From Ramlibacter monticola (GTDB lineage Bacteria; Pseudomonadota; Gammaproteobacteria; Burkholderiales; Burkholderiaceae_C): a DNA stretch of 64,000 nt. The first letter of the stretch is position 1, and every line of letters starts with the position of its first letter. Shown here in pieces: positions 55,591-64,000 of the stretch. The DNA lies in the NCBI RefSeq assembly GCF_016722785.1, contig NZ_JAEQNE010000008.1:62001-126000 (forward strand), written 5' to 3'. Made by a program: the position numbers and the translations under genes. The notes beneath the pieces were generated by a model. That model was not told where the DNA came from and did no database searches. It was given only the letters and a program-made list of their open reading frames with translations.

Positions 55591-56726
55591 CCGCTGTTCG
55601 TCCCCTGCACATCGCGAAGTTCGTACCGCCGCCCTATGCCGGCGTGGAAGCGCACGCCGATACCCTGCTGCGCACCCTCCTGCCCGAGGTGGAAGGCACC
55701 CTGGTCGCCGGCGACTGGCCCGGGCGCGCGGAGCCGCCGCCGGCCATGCCCTACCGCGTGCTGAGCGCCCGCCCCTACGGCCTCCTGGGCAACCTGCCCC
55801 TGAGCCCCGGCGTGGTCCGCCACGTCCAGCGCGAGTTGCGAAGCGGCGGCTGCAACCTGCTGCACTTGCACGCGCCCAACCCGCTGGGCGACATTGCCTC
55901 GCTGGCGTGCGGGTCGGACGTGCCGGTGGTGATGACCTGGCACAGCGACATCGTGCGCCAGCGCACGCTGCTGAAGTTCTACCGCCCGATCCAGCGCCGC
56001 GCCCTGCGACGGGCCGACCGCATCGTGGTGTTCACGCCCCGGCACTACGACAGCTCGGAGCAGCTGCACCAGATCGACCTGGCCGCCAAGATCGTGAAGG
56101 TGCCCATCGGCATCGACTTCAGCCGCCTCGCCCCGGATCGCGGCGACCCGCAGACCCGCGCCACGATCGACGCCTTCGCCCGGGGACGCCCGGTCGCGCT
56201 CACCGTGGGGCGCCACGTCTACTACAAGGGCTACGGGTACCTCCTGTCGGCCATGGCGAAGCTGCGCAGCGAGGCCGTGCTGGTGATGATCGGCGCGGGC
56301 GTGCTGACGCCGGAGCTGCGCCGCCTGGCCGAGGAACTGGGCATCCGCGACCGGGTGCTGTTCCTGGGCGAGATCGCCGACGACGGCCTGGTCGAGGCGA
56401 TGCACCGCTGCGATTTCTTCTGCCTGCCTTCCATCGAGCCCTCGGAGGCCTTCGGCATCGCCAGCGCGGAGGCCATGTCCTGCGGCAAGCCCACCGTGGT
56501 GTGCGAGCTGGGCAACGGGGTCAACTACCTCAATCGCGAGGGCGTGACCAGCCTCACGGTGCCGCCCTGCGACGCCGGCGCGCTGGCCGAGGCGATCGAC
56601 ACGCTCGCGCAGGACACCGCCCTGCGCGAGCGCCTCGGCGCCGCCGCCGCCCGCTGGGTGGCCGACGAATTCGGCCTGGCCGCGATGAAACGCGCAATGT
56701 TGGACCTGTACCGCTCCCTGCTGTAG
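55587..56726 (+). CDS. Glycosyltransferase family 4
   Basis: 379-aa GT-B fold transferase. N-terminal acceptor domain (HIAKFVPPPYAGVEAHADTL, LHLHAPNPLGDIASL, TWHSDIVRQR) and C-terminal donor domain (RPVALTVGRHVYYKGYGYLL, VLFLGEIADDGLVEAMHRCD, and the EX7E motif EPSEAFGIASAEAMSCGKP). Donor sugar is unknown. Start is GTG 55587 in a GTGA overlap with the previous gene; the longer frame is antisense background. Confidence 0.9.
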   Translation: MTAVRPLHIAKFVPPPYAGVEAHADTLLRTLLPEVEGTLVAGDWPGRAEPPPAMPYRVLSARPYGLLGNLPLSPGVVRHVQRELRSGGCNLLHLHAPNPLGDIASLACGSDVPVVMTWHSDIVRQRTLLKFYRPIQRRALRRADRIVVFTPRHYDSSEQLHQIDLAAKIVKVPIGIDFSRLAPDRGDPQTRATIDAFARGRPVALTVGRHVYYKGYGYLLSAMAKLRSEAVLVMIGAGVLTPELRRLAEELGIRDRVLFLGEIADDGLVEAMHRCDFFCLPSIEPSEAFGIASAEAMSCGKPTVVCELGNGVNYLNREGVTSLTVPPCDAGALAEAIDTLAQDTALRERLGAAAARWVADEFGLAAMKRAMLDLYRSLL

Positions 56727-56729
56727 TCG

Positions 56730-57656
56730 ATGACGCCTTCCGTGTTCCCCCCTTGCCGGCTCGTGATCACCGGCGCCAGCGGCTTCGTCGGCCGCTCGCT
56801 CGTCGCCCGGGCCAATGCCGCCGGCCACAGCCTGGTCGCGCTCTCGCGCAGCGAAGGATCCCTGCCGCGCGGCTACGAGGACGAGGCCGCGCTGGAGCGC
56901 GCCTGCGCCGGCGCCGACGCCGTGCTGCACCTGGCCGCCCGCGCCCATCGCGGCGGCACCGATGCGGATTTCGAGTGCAACGTGCGGGCGACGCGCGCCG
57001 TCGCCGCCGCCGCACGGGCGGCCGGGGTCCGCCGCGTGGTGCTCCTGAGCTCGATCGGCGTCAACGGCAACGTCACGCGCGGCAGGCCCTTCGACGAGAC
57101 CGATGCGCCGGCGCCGGTGGAGCCCTACGCCCGCAGCAAGCTGCGCTGCGAGCAGGAGCTGCAGTCGCTCCTGGCCGGCTCCGCCACCGAGTGGGTGCTG
57201 GCCCGGCCGCCGCTGGTGTACGGGCCGCATGCGCCGGGCAATTTCGACCGCCTGGTGCGGGCCGTGGCCCGCGGCCTGCCCCTGCCCGTGGCCACGGTGC
57301 GGAACCGGCGCACGCTGGTCGGCCTCGACAACCTCTGCGACGCGCTCCTGCTGTGCGCGACCCACCCGGGGGCGGCGCGCCAGCTGTTCCTGCTGGCCGA
57401 CCACGAGGACGTCTCGACGCCGGACATCGTCCGCTGCATCGCGCGCGGCCTCGCGCGTCCGCCGCGGCTGTGGGGCGCGCCGCCCGGCCTGCTGAAGCTG
57501 GCCGCCCGGGCCGCCGGCCGGCCGCGGGTCGCCGAAAGCCTCTGCGATTCGCTGCAGGTCGATGCCGCCAAGGCGCGGCGCGTCCTGGGCTGGGTGCCCG
57601 CCGAGCGCACCCCCGACGGCCTCGTGCGGGCCGCCGCCGCCTGGAGGCTGGCGTGA
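56730..57656 (+). CDS. NAD-dependent sugar epimerase/dehydratase (SDR)
   Basis: 308-aa extended SDR, probably a UDP-sugar 4-epimerase or reductase of glycan synthesis. NAD motif VITGASGFVGRSLVARA (about residues 11-27), VLHLAARAH, active region VVLLSSIGVNG and PYARSKLRCEQEL carrying Tyr-x3-Lys, VLARPPLVYGPHAPGNF. Start ATG 56730, three bases after the preceding stop; its TGA overlaps the sugar transferase GTG. Confidence 0.88.
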   Translation: MTPSVFPPCRLVITGASGFVGRSLVARANAAGHSLVALSRSEGSLPRGYEDEAALERACAGADAVLHLAARAHRGGTDADFECNVRATRAVAAAARAAGVRRVVLLSSIGVNGNVTRGRPFDETDAPAPVEPYARSKLRCEQELQSLLAGSATEWVLARPPLVYGPHAPGNFDRLVRAVARGLPLPVATVRNRRTLVGLDNLCDALLLCATHPGAARQLFLLADHEDVSTPDIVRCIARGLARPPRLWGAPPGLLKLAARAAGRPRVAESLCDSLQVDAAKARRVLGWVPAERTPDGLVRAAAAWRLA

Positions 57657-58216
57657 CCAAGCGCGGACTCGACATCCTGGTCGTGCTGCTGGCCGGCCTG
57701 GGCCTGCTGGTCCCCATCGTGCTGGTGGCGCTCGCGGTCAAGCTCACCTCGCCCGGGCCGGTGCTGTACTGGTCGGACCGGATCGGCCGCCACAACCGGA
57801 TCTTCCGCATGCCCAAGTTCCGCAGCATGCGCACGGACACCCCGGTCGTGGCGACGCACCTGCTCGAATCGCCGGAGCGCTGGCTCACGCCCATCGGCAG
57901 CTTCCTGCGCCGCACCAGCCTCGACGAGCTGCCCCAGCTGTGGAGCATCCTCGTCGGCCACATGAGCATCGTGGGGCCGCGGCCGGCGCTGCACAACCAG
58001 CACGACCTGATCGCCTTGCGCACCGAGGCCGGCGTGCACACCCTGCGCCCCGGCCTCACCGGCTGGGCGCAGATCAACGGGCGCGACGAGCTGCCCATTC
58101 CCCAGAAGGTGGCGCTGGACACCTGGTACCTGCAGCACCGCTCGCTCGCACTGGACCTGCGGATCATCCTGCGGACCGCGCTGAAAGTGGTGCGCAGCGA
58201 GGGCGTGGCCCACTGA
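57653..58216 (+). CDS. Priming sugar transferase (PglC/WcaJ-type)
   Basis: 187-aa membrane phosphoglycosyl transferase that would load the first sugar phosphate onto undecaprenyl phosphate. One N-terminal hydrophobic segment (ILVVLLAGLGLLVPIVLVAL) as in the minimal PglC type. Catalytic and family motifs: GPVLYWSDRIGRHNRIFRMP, KFRSMRTDT, RRTSLDELPQLW with the Asp-Glu pair, GHMSIVGPRPAL, PGLTGWAQINGRD. Start is GTG 57653 overlapping the previous stop. Last gene of the glycan cluster; no flippase or polymerase is visible in the window. Confidence 0.92.
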   Translation: MTKRGLDILVVLLAGLGLLVPIVLVALAVKLTSPGPVLYWSDRIGRHNRIFRMPKFRSMRTDTPVVATHLLESPERWLTPIGSFLRRTSLDELPQLWSILVGHMSIVGPRPALHNQHDLIALRTEAGVHTLRPGLTGWAQINGRDELPIPQKVALDTWYLQHRSLALDLRIILRTALKVVRSEGVAH

Positions 58217-58226
58217 AAAGAGGGGG

Positions 58227-58242
58227 GTTGGCCGCGGCCAAC
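58227..58242. other. 16-bp palindrome upstream of lysS
   Basis: GTTGGCCGCGGCCAAC, immediately followed by TAAAAT (58243-58248), which may be the lysS -10. Could be an operator or the base of a weak terminator for the glycan cluster. Confidence 0.35.
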
Positions 58243-58281
58243 TAAAATCGTGGGTTTCGCCCCCGCAGGTCTCCCCCTCCC

Positions 58282-59817
58282 ATGTCCGAACCCCAAGCCG
58301 CCCCGGCCTCCGCCCCCACCGACGAGAACCAGCTGATCGCGGAGCGCCGCGAGAAGCTCAAGGCCCTGCGCGAGGCGCACCGGCAGGGCGCGGGCCCCGC
58401 CTTCCCCAACGACTTCAAGCCCGGCGACGCCAGCGCGGCCCTGCACGCCGCCCACGGCGGCAAGCCGGCCGAGCAGCTGGAAGGCGAAGGCACGACCGCG
58501 CGCGTGGCCGGCCGCATGATGCTCAAGCGCGTCATGGGCAAGGCCAGCTTCGCCACCCTGCAGGACGGCAGCGGCCGCATCCAGGTCTACGTCACCCGCG
58601 ACGCGGTGGGCGAGGAGGCCTACAACGAGTTCAAGCGCTGGGATCTCGGCGACATCCTCGGCGCCGAAGGCAAGGTGTTCAAGACGCGCACCGGCGAGCT
58701 GTCGCTGCACGCCACCTCGATCCGCCTGCTCACCAAGAGCCTGCGCCCCATGCCGGACAAGTTCCACGGCGTGGCCGACCAGGAGGTGAAGTACCGCCAG
58801 CGCTACATCGACCTGATGACGGACGAAGAGGCCCGCAGGCGCTTCGTGGCGCGCAGCAAGGCCATGTCCTCGATCCGCGACTTCATGGTGCAGGCCGGCT
58901 TCCTCGAGGTGGAGACGCCGATGCTGCACCCGATCCCCGGCGGCGCCAACGCCAAGCCCTTCATCACGCACCACAACGCGCTCGACCAGGAGATGTATCT
59001 GCGCATCGCGCCGGAGCTGTACCTCAAGCGCCTGCTGGTGGGCGGCTTCGAGCGGGTGTTCGAGATCAACCGGAACTTCCGCAACGAAGGCATCTCGGTG
59101 CGCCACAACCCCGAGTTCACGATGATGGAGTTCTATGCGGCCTACTGGAACTACCAGGACCTGATGGACTTCACCGAGGCGCTGCTGCGCGACGCGGCGA
59201 CGCGGGCGGTGGGCACGCTGCAGCTCTCGTACGGCGGCCGGGAAGTGGATCTGTCCAGGCCCTTCGAGCGCCTGACCATCCCGGAAGCGATCGTCCGCCA
59301 CACCGAGGCCGGCGAGAACGTCACCAACCGCGACTGGCTGGTCAACCAGCTGAAGAAGCTGGGCATGACGGAGGAGAAGGAGCGCCTGTCGGGCCGCTCG
59401 CTGGCCTCCCTGCAGGTGCTGTACTTCGAGGAGAAGGTGGAGGAGAAGCTGTGGCAGCCGACCTTCATCATGGAGCACCCGACCGAGATCTCGCCGCTGG
59501 CGCGCGCCAACGACGATCGCCCGGAGGTGACGGAGCGCTTCGAGCTGTACATCACCGGCCGCGAGATGGCCAACGGCTTCTCGGAGCTCAACGACGCCGA
59601 GGACCAGGCCGCGCGCTTCCTGGCGCAGGTGAGCGCCAAGGACGCGGGCGACGAGGAGGCCATGTACTTCGACCACGACTTCGTGCGGGCGCTGGAGTAC
59701 GGCATGCCGCCGGCGGGCGGTTGCGGGGTCGGCATCGACCGGCTCATGATGCTGCTGACCGACAGCCCCAGCATCCGCGACGTGATCCTGTTCCCGGCGC
59801 TGCGGCGCGAGGGCTGA
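58282..59817 (+). CDS. lysS: Lysyl-tRNA synthetase (class II)
   Basis: Charges tRNA-Lys. 511 aa. N-terminal anticodon-binding OB fold (VAGRMMLKRVMGKASFATLQ) and class II catalytic core: motif 1 region MSSIRDFMVQAGFLEVETPM, motif 2 RNFRNEGISVRHNPEFTMME, motif 3 GCGVGIDRLMMLLTD. Start ATG 58282, though the first 18 residues are Pro/Ala-rich. Separate from the glycan cluster. Confidence 0.97.
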   Translation: MSEPQAAPASAPTDENQLIAERREKLKALREAHRQGAGPAFPNDFKPGDASAALHAAHGGKPAEQLEGEGTTARVAGRMMLKRVMGKASFATLQDGSGRIQVYVTRDAVGEEAYNEFKRWDLGDILGAEGKVFKTRTGELSLHATSIRLLTKSLRPMPDKFHGVADQEVKYRQRYIDLMTDEEARRRFVARSKAMSSIRDFMVQAGFLEVETPMLHPIPGGANAKPFITHHNALDQEMYLRIAPELYLKRLLVGGFERVFEINRNFRNEGISVRHNPEFTMMEFYAAYWNYQDLMDFTEALLRDAATRAVGTLQLSYGGREVDLSRPFERLTIPEAIVRHTEAGENVTNRDWLVNQLKKLGMTEEKERLSGRSLASLQVLYFEEKVEEKLWQPTFIMEHPTEISPLARANDDRPEVTERFELYITGREMANGFSELNDAEDQAARFLAQVSAKDAGDEEAMYFDHDFVRALEYGMPPAGGCGVGIDRLMMLLTDSPSIRDVILFPALRREG

Positions 59818-59917
59818 TCTCCGGGGGAGGTGTCCCTTTCGTCCCATAGCGGATGACTCCGGGGCGCTGCAAAGTCGGGCATGCGCCCGCAGCCCGCCCG
59901 GGCGCGGAGGAGACCGC

Positions 59918-61663
59918 ATGCGCCTGCCTGCCTGGGCCCGCAGGGCCATGGCCCTCCTGCCGGCCCTGTTCCTGGGCCTGTTCGCGAACCTGTTCCTGGC
60001 GCTGCCTGCCGCGCAGGCGGCGGAGCAGGCCGCGGACGCGTCCGCCGCCGCGGCCACGGACGACGAAGCGGTCGTGACCGTCTTCGACCGGCCCATCGCG
60101 GTGTTCCGCGCCCCCTTGTTCGGCCTCTCCCCGGCGGCCCGGGCCTCCCGCACCCAGGGCGCCATCCGCGAGCTGCTCGCGCGCGGCGGCCCCGGCGTCG
60201 TGACGGCGCAGAAGGAGCCGCAGGGCAACGTCGTGCTGATCGACGGCGCGCTCGCGCTCATCCTCACCCAGCAGGACGTGGACACGGTGCGGCGTGAAAC
60301 CCTGGACGCCGCCACCCAGGCCAGCGTCGCCGCGCTGACGAACGCCATCGCCGAAACCCGCGAGGCGCGCGACCGCGGCAAGCTGTTGCGGGCGCTCGGC
60401 TTCTCGGCGCTGGCCACGCTGCTGTTCCTGCTCGCCGCCTGGGGCGTCCTGCGCGCCCGCAATGCCCTCGCGGCGCGGACGGGGCGGCTGCTGGAGCACG
60501 CCGCCGAACGGGCCCGCCTCGACCAGCAGCCGCTGTGGGAAGCCACGCGGGCCCACGCCTTCGGCAGCTGGCTGGTGCGCAGCATCGCCTGGCTGCTGCT
60601 GGCCCTCCTGAGCTACCAGTGGCTGGTGTTCGTGCTGCAGCAGTTCCCCGCCACGCGGGTGCGCGGCGAGCAGATGGGCGACTTCGTGCTCGCCCTGCTG
60701 GAGGACATCGGAGCGGGCGCCGTGCGCGCGCTGCCGGACCTGATCGTCGCGGGGGTGATCTTCCTGCTGGCCCGGGCGCTGATCGTGACACTGCGGCCCC
60801 TGTTCGACCGCGTCGAACAGGGCGACGCGTCCACGGCCTGGCTCGACCGCGACATGGCCCGGCCGACCCGCCGCCTGGTCAGCGTGGCCATCTGGCTGTT
60901 CGCCATCGTGATGGCCTATCCCTACCTGCCGGGATCCCAGAGCGAGGCCTTCAAGGGCATGTCCGTCCTGGTCGGCCTCATGATCACGCTGGGCGGCTCC
61001 AGCCTGATCGGGCAGGGTTTCAGCGGCCTGATCCTGATGTATTCGCGCGTGTTGCGCCCCGGAGAGTTCGTGCGCATCGGCGACCAGCAGGGCACGGTGG
61101 TGGAACTCGGAACCTTCACCACCCGCATCCGCACCGGGCTGGGCCAGGAGGTGACCCTGCCCAATTCCTCGATCCTGGGCCAGACCACGATCAACTATTC
61201 GCGCACGGTGCGCGGCCAGGGCTACATCCTCGACACCACCTTGACCATCGGCTACGACACGCCGTGGCGCGAGGTCCAGGCCATCCTGCTGGAGGCAGCA
61301 CGGCGCACGGAAGGCGTTCGCGCCGACGACCCGGCCCCGCGCGTGATCCAGACCGCGCTGACCGACTACGCCGTGGAATACCGCCTGGTCTGCCACGCCA
61401 CCCCGGAGCGGCCGCAGGCCCGGGCCGAGGTGATGCATGCGCTGCACGCCAACGTGCTGGACGTGTTCAACGAGCACGGCGTGCAGATCATGTCGCCGCA
61501 TTACGAGGCCGACCCGGAGCAGCCCAAGATCGTCGGAGCGGGCCACCCGTATGCCGCGCCGGCGCGGCGCCCGGCCACGGAAGGCGCGGCCGCGGAAGGC
61601 CCGGCCGAGACGATCCCGGTGCGTCCTCCGTCCACCGCCGCGCGGCCCCCGGCGGCGCCCTGA
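59918..61663 (+). CDS. MscS-family mechanosensitive channel
   Basis: 581-aa inner-membrane channel protecting against hypo-osmotic shock. A signal-like N-terminus (ALLPALFLGLFANLFLALPA) and a periplasmic N-domain come first, then about four to five helices and the MscS core: pore-lining helix MITLGGSSLIGQGFSGLILM, beta-domain RVLRPGEFVRIGDQQGTVVE, and TLPNSSILGQTTINYSR. The C-terminus ends in a Pro/Ala-rich tail. It is a mid-size MscS paralogue rather than the minimal 286-aa MscS. Start ATG 59918 preceded by GGAGGAGACCGC. Confidence 0.9.
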   Translation: MRLPAWARRAMALLPALFLGLFANLFLALPAAQAAEQAADASAAAATDDEAVVTVFDRPIAVFRAPLFGLSPAARASRTQGAIRELLARGGPGVVTAQKEPQGNVVLIDGALALILTQQDVDTVRRETLDAATQASVAALTNAIAETREARDRGKLLRALGFSALATLLFLLAAWGVLRARNALAARTGRLLEHAAERARLDQQPLWEATRAHAFGSWLVRSIAWLLLALLSYQWLVFVLQQFPATRVRGEQMGDFVLALLEDIGAGAVRALPDLIVAGVIFLLARALIVTLRPLFDRVEQGDASTAWLDRDMARPTRRLVSVAIWLFAIVMAYPYLPGSQSEAFKGMSVLVGLMITLGGSSLIGQGFSGLILMYSRVLRPGEFVRIGDQQGTVVELGTFTTRIRTGLGQEVTLPNSSILGQTTINYSRTVRGQGYILDTTLTIGYDTPWREVQAILLEAARRTEGVRADDPAPRVIQTALTDYAVEYRLVCHATPERPQARAEVMHALHANVLDVFNEHGVQIMSPHYEADPEQPKIVGAGHPYAAPARRPATEGAAAEGPAETIPVRPPSTAARPPAAP

Positions 61664-61709
61664 GGCGGGAGCGCCCCACCCGGGCCCTCCCCGGAGGGAG
61701 GGATAACGG

Positions 61710-62798
61710 TCAGGGCAGCTGCTGTAGGGCGCGCATGTAGCGCGGCTCCGTCATCAGCGAATCCCAGGAGACGGCCGGGCCGCAGGGCAGCAGGGCCAGG
61801 CGCCGCTGCTCGCTCACCTCGTTGGCCCGCCACTCGCCACGCGCCTGCGCCTCGGCCAGGCCATCGAGCATCTCGTCGATGGATTTCCCGCCTTCGCTGT
61901 GGACCGACTCGTTGCACAGCAGGACCATGTCGCAGCCGGCGCCCAGCGCCGCCACGGCGGCCTCGGTGAAGGTGACGTCGCGGCCCTCGATCTTGCGGGC
62001 GCCGGCCATGCTCAGGTCGTCGCTGAAGATCGCGCCCTGGAACTGCAGCCGCTCGCGCAGGATCTCGTTGAGCCAGCGCGGCGAGAAGCCGGCCGGCAGC
62101 GAATCCACCTTGGGATAGATGACGTGCGCCGGCATCACGCTGGTGAGCGTGGTGTCCAGCCATTCGTAGGGGACGGCGTCGTCCTGCAGGATCGCCTTGA
62201 GGCTGCGCTGGTCGACCGGGATCTCCAGGTGCGAATCCGCCTTCACGAAGCCGTGCCCCGGGAAGTGCTTGCCGCAGTTGGCGACGCCCGCCTGCAGCAG
62301 GCCGTGCATCAGGCTCTTCGCCAGCAGCGTGACCACGCGCGGGTCGCGCTCGAAGGCGCGGTCGCCGATCACAGAGCTCTCGCCGTAGTCCAGGTCCAGC
62401 ACCGGGGTGAAGCTGAAGTCCACGCCGCAGGCCCGCAGCTCGGCGCCGAGCACGTAGCCGGCGGCCGTGGCGGCGGCCATGGCGCGCATCGCGCCGGAGC
62501 CTTCGCGCCCCTTCGCGTCCTTGCGCCACAGCTCGCCGAAGCGGCGCATCGGCGGCAGGTGGGTGAAGCCGTCGGTGCGGAAGCGCTGCACGCGCCCGCC
62601 TTCGTGGTCCACGCAGATCAGCAGGTCCTCGCGCACGGCCTTGATCTCGGCGCACAGGGCCGCGAGCTGCTCGCGGTTCTCCCAGTTGCGGGCGAACAGG
62701 ATCATCCCGCCCACCAGCGGATGGGCGAGGCGGCGGCGGTCGTCCTCGCCCAGGGCGAGGCCCGCCACGTCCAGGATCACCGGTGCATGTTCACTCAT
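61710..62798 (-). CDS. nagZ: Beta-N-acetylhexosaminidase (peptidoglycan recycling)
   Basis: Removes GlcNAc from 1,6-anhydroMurNAc peptides in the cytoplasm during cell-wall recycling; its product can signal AmpC induction in some bacteria. 362 aa GH3 enzyme. Motifs: CVDHEGGRVQRFR, the GH3 signature GKHFPGHGFVKADSHLEIP with the catalytic His, and nucleophile Asp in FSDDLSMAGARKIEG. Overlaps acpS by 8 nt. Convergent with the MscS gene, 46 bp between stops. Confidence 0.96.
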   Translation of the reverse strand: MSEHAPVILDVAGLALGEDDRRRLAHPLVGGMILFARNWENREQLAALCAEIKAVREDLLICVDHEGGRVQRFRTDGFTHLPPMRRFGELWRKDAKGREGSGAMRAMAAATAAGYVLGAELRACGVDFSFTPVLDLDYGESSVIGDRAFERDPRVVTLLAKSLMHGLLQAGVANCGKHFPGHGFVKADSHLEIPVDQRSLKAILQDDAVPYEWLDTTLTSVMPAHVIYPKVDSLPAGFSPRWLNEILRERLQFQGAIFSDDLSMAGARKIEGRDVTFTEAAVAALGAGCDMVLLCNESVHSEGGKSIDEMLDGLAEAQARGEWRANEVSEQRRLALLPCGPAVSWDSLMTEPRYMRALQQLP

Positions 62799-63198
62799 GG
62801 TTCTTTTCTTTCTGCTCGATCACCACGAAGCTCGCGGCGTAGTCCGATTCGTCGGTCACGCTGACCTGCGCGTGCAGGCCGCGCTCCTCGCACCATGTCT
62901 TCAGCCCTCCGTGCAGCACGATCACCGGCTTGCCGCTGGGCAGCTTGCCCACTTCGCAGGCCCGCCAGGTCATGGGCATGCGCATGCCGAGGCCGACCGC
63001 CTTGCTGAAGGCTTCCTTGGCGGAAAAGCGCGTGGCCAGATAGCGCACGCCGCGCTCCGGCCAGCGGGCGCTGCGCGCCTTCCATGTCGCGAACTCGCCG
63101 TCCGCGAGGATCTTGCGGGCGAAGCGCTCGCCGTGCCGATCGAGGGAGGCGCGGATGCGCCGCACGTCGCAGATGTCGGTGCCGATGCCGTAGATCAC
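62791..63198 (-). CDS. acpS: Holo-[acyl-carrier-protein] synthase
   Basis: Transfers phosphopantetheine from CoA to ACP. 135 aa. Signatures GIGTDICDVRRI (metal-site Asp near residue 8) and RFSAKEAFSKAVGLGM with catalytic Glu/Lys. Start is GTG 63198 in a GTGA overlap with pdxJ; the much longer open frame upstream is antisense background within pdxJ. Part of recO-pdxJ-acpS-nagZ. Confidence 0.95.
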   Translation of the reverse strand: MIYGIGTDICDVRRIRASLDRHGERFARKILADGEFATWKARSARWPERGVRYLATRFSAKEAFSKAVGLGMRMPMTWRACEVGKLPSGKPVIVLHGGLKTWCEERGLHAQVSVTDESDYAASFVVIEQKEKNHE

Positions 63199-63959
63199 TG
63201 GTCGGCCATCCGGGGGCCGCGCGTCATGGCGGCGAGGTAGGCGCGCACCGTGGCGTCGTAGCCCATCTCCAGCGCGTCGGCGACCAGCGCGTGGCCGATC
63301 GACACTTCCAGCACGCCCGGCACCGCGCCCAGGAAGTCCGGCAGGTTGTCGCGATTGAGGTCGTGGCCCGCATTCACGCCCAGGCCGGCCGCATGGGCGG
63401 CCTGGGCGGCACCGGCGAAGCGGCGCAGCTGCTGCGCGTGCTGCGGCGTGCCCCAGGCGGCGGCGTAGGGCTCCGTGTAGAGCTCCACGCGGTCGGCCCC
63501 CACGGCTTTCGCCAGCGGGATGCTGCGCGCCTCCGCGTCCATGAACAGACTCACGCGCACGCCCAGCGCCTTCGCTTCGGCGATCAGGGGCTTCACCCGC
63601 TGCGCGTCCTTCTGCAGGTCCCAGCCGTGGTCGCTGGTGAACTGGCCTTCGGTATCGGGCACGAAGGTGCACTGCTGCGGCCGCAGCTCGCGCACGAAGT
63701 CCATCAGGTTGTGGAAGGGGTTGCCTTCGATGTTGAATTCCGCCCCCGGCCAGGCCTTCAGCAACGCGCTGAGCTCGCGCACGTCCTCGGCCCGGATGTG
63801 GCGGGCGTCGGGCCGCGGGTGCACCGTGATGCCGTGGGCGCCCGCCTGCAGGCACAGCGTGGCCGCGCGGGTGACGCTGGGGATGCCCAGGTGGCGCGTG
63901 TTGCGCACCAGGGCGACCTTGTTGAGGTTGACCGACAGCGCGGTCCGGGTGGGGGTCAT
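63195..63959 (-). CDS. pdxJ: Pyridoxine 5'-phosphate synthase
   Basis: Condenses 1-deoxyxylulose 5-phosphate with 3-amino-2-oxopropyl phosphate to make pyridoxine 5'-phosphate. 254 aa TIM barrel. Signatures: LSVNLNKVALVRNTR, GITVHPRPDARHIR, FNIEGNP, VELYTEPYA, GVNAGHDLN and VSIGHALVADAL. Start ATG 63959 overlaps the recO stop (ATGA). Confidence 0.96.
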   Translation of the reverse strand: MTPTRTALSVNLNKVALVRNTRHLGIPSVTRAATLCLQAGAHGITVHPRPDARHIRAEDVRELSALLKAWPGAEFNIEGNPFHNLMDFVRELRPQQCTFVPDTEGQFTSDHGWDLQKDAQRVKPLIAEAKALGVRVSLFMDAEARSIPLAKAVGADRVELYTEPYAAAWGTPQHAQQLRRFAGAAQAAHAAGLGVNAGHDLNRDNLPDFLGAVPGVLEVSIGHALVADALEMGYDATVRAYLAAMTRGPRMADQ

Positions 63960-64000
63960 AGGGCCTGCAAGTCCATCATCAGTTGGCGCGTGCGCAGCGT
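63956..64000 (-). CDS. recO: DNA repair protein RecO, C-terminal 14 residues only
   Basis: Only TLRTRQLMMDLQAL and a TGA stop are in the window; the rest lies beyond the right edge. The residues match the usual RecO end (LRTRQ...DLQ), and recO directly precedes pdxJ in Burkholderiales. RecO loads RecA in RecFOR repair. The call depends on context as much as on the short sequence. Confidence 0.7.
   Translation of the reverse strand, partial: TLRTRQLMMDLQAL

Noticed and set aside
57073..60585. 1170-aa minus-strand open frame
   Set aside because: Crosses four real plus-strand genes and their gaps; no coherent domain.

Overview
The window is high-GC DNA from a betaproteobacterium, most likely a Comamonadaceae member (Ramlibacter/Variovorax-like; genus not determined). 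The assignment rests on protein sequences and on gene orders common in Burkholderiales: recO-pdxJ-acpS-nagZ, leuC-leuD-leuB-asd-fimV-truA-trpF-trpB-trpA-accD, and mdh/gntR/sdhCDABE-gltA. It is almost entirely chromosomal housekeeping sequence, very densely packed, with many 1-23 nt gene overlaps. I found no tRNA, rRNA, CRISPR array, prophage or transposase.

Layout. 1-1913 (+): end of kynureninase, then tryptophan 2,3-dioxygenase. 1920-8306 (-): serC-serA-acnA-FAD monooxygenase. 8439-10057: an XRE regulator and, convergent to it, a four-CxxCH secreted cytochrome. 10298-13912: sbmA, a glycine/histidine-repeat secreted protein and a smaller secreted paralogue, in a locus formed by a tandem duplication that left broken pieces of acnB and sbmA. 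13929-25184: a TCA-cycle block. mdh, a CitE-like lyase, an unknown secreted protein and acnB run leftward; a GntR regulator, sdhCDABE and gltA run rightward, with a palindromic operator between the two arms. 25208-25681: a terminator followed by two inverted MITE-like elements.

25775-32945 (-): cyoABCD quinol oxidase, SURF1, RegB/RegA redox two-component system and a BON-domain protein, apparently one operon headed by a perfect FNR-type box. 33055-38603 (+): an MFS transporter, a large hybrid sensor kinase and a LysR regulator. 38629-51074 (+): leucine, aspartate-family and tryptophan biosynthesis with fimV, truA and accD; an entericidin-like lipoprotein gene sits between leuC and leuD, and two copies of a long palindromic repeat fill the leuD-leuB and accD-yggT gaps. 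51217-58216: YggT, a LON-domain protein and a surface-polysaccharide cluster (4,6-dehydratase, two glycosyltransferases, an epimerase and a priming sugar transferase). 58282-64000: lysS, an MscS channel, and nagZ-acpS-pdxJ-recO' on the minus strand.

Functionally, the window joins central carbon flux (both aconitases, malate and succinate dehydrogenases, citrate synthase) to a quinol oxidase that takes electrons from the quinol pool, with likely redox control by RegBA and an FNR/Anr protein. The least ordinary parts are the duplicated sbmA/secreted-protein locus, the MITE pair and the oxidase-SURF1-RegBA-BON operon.
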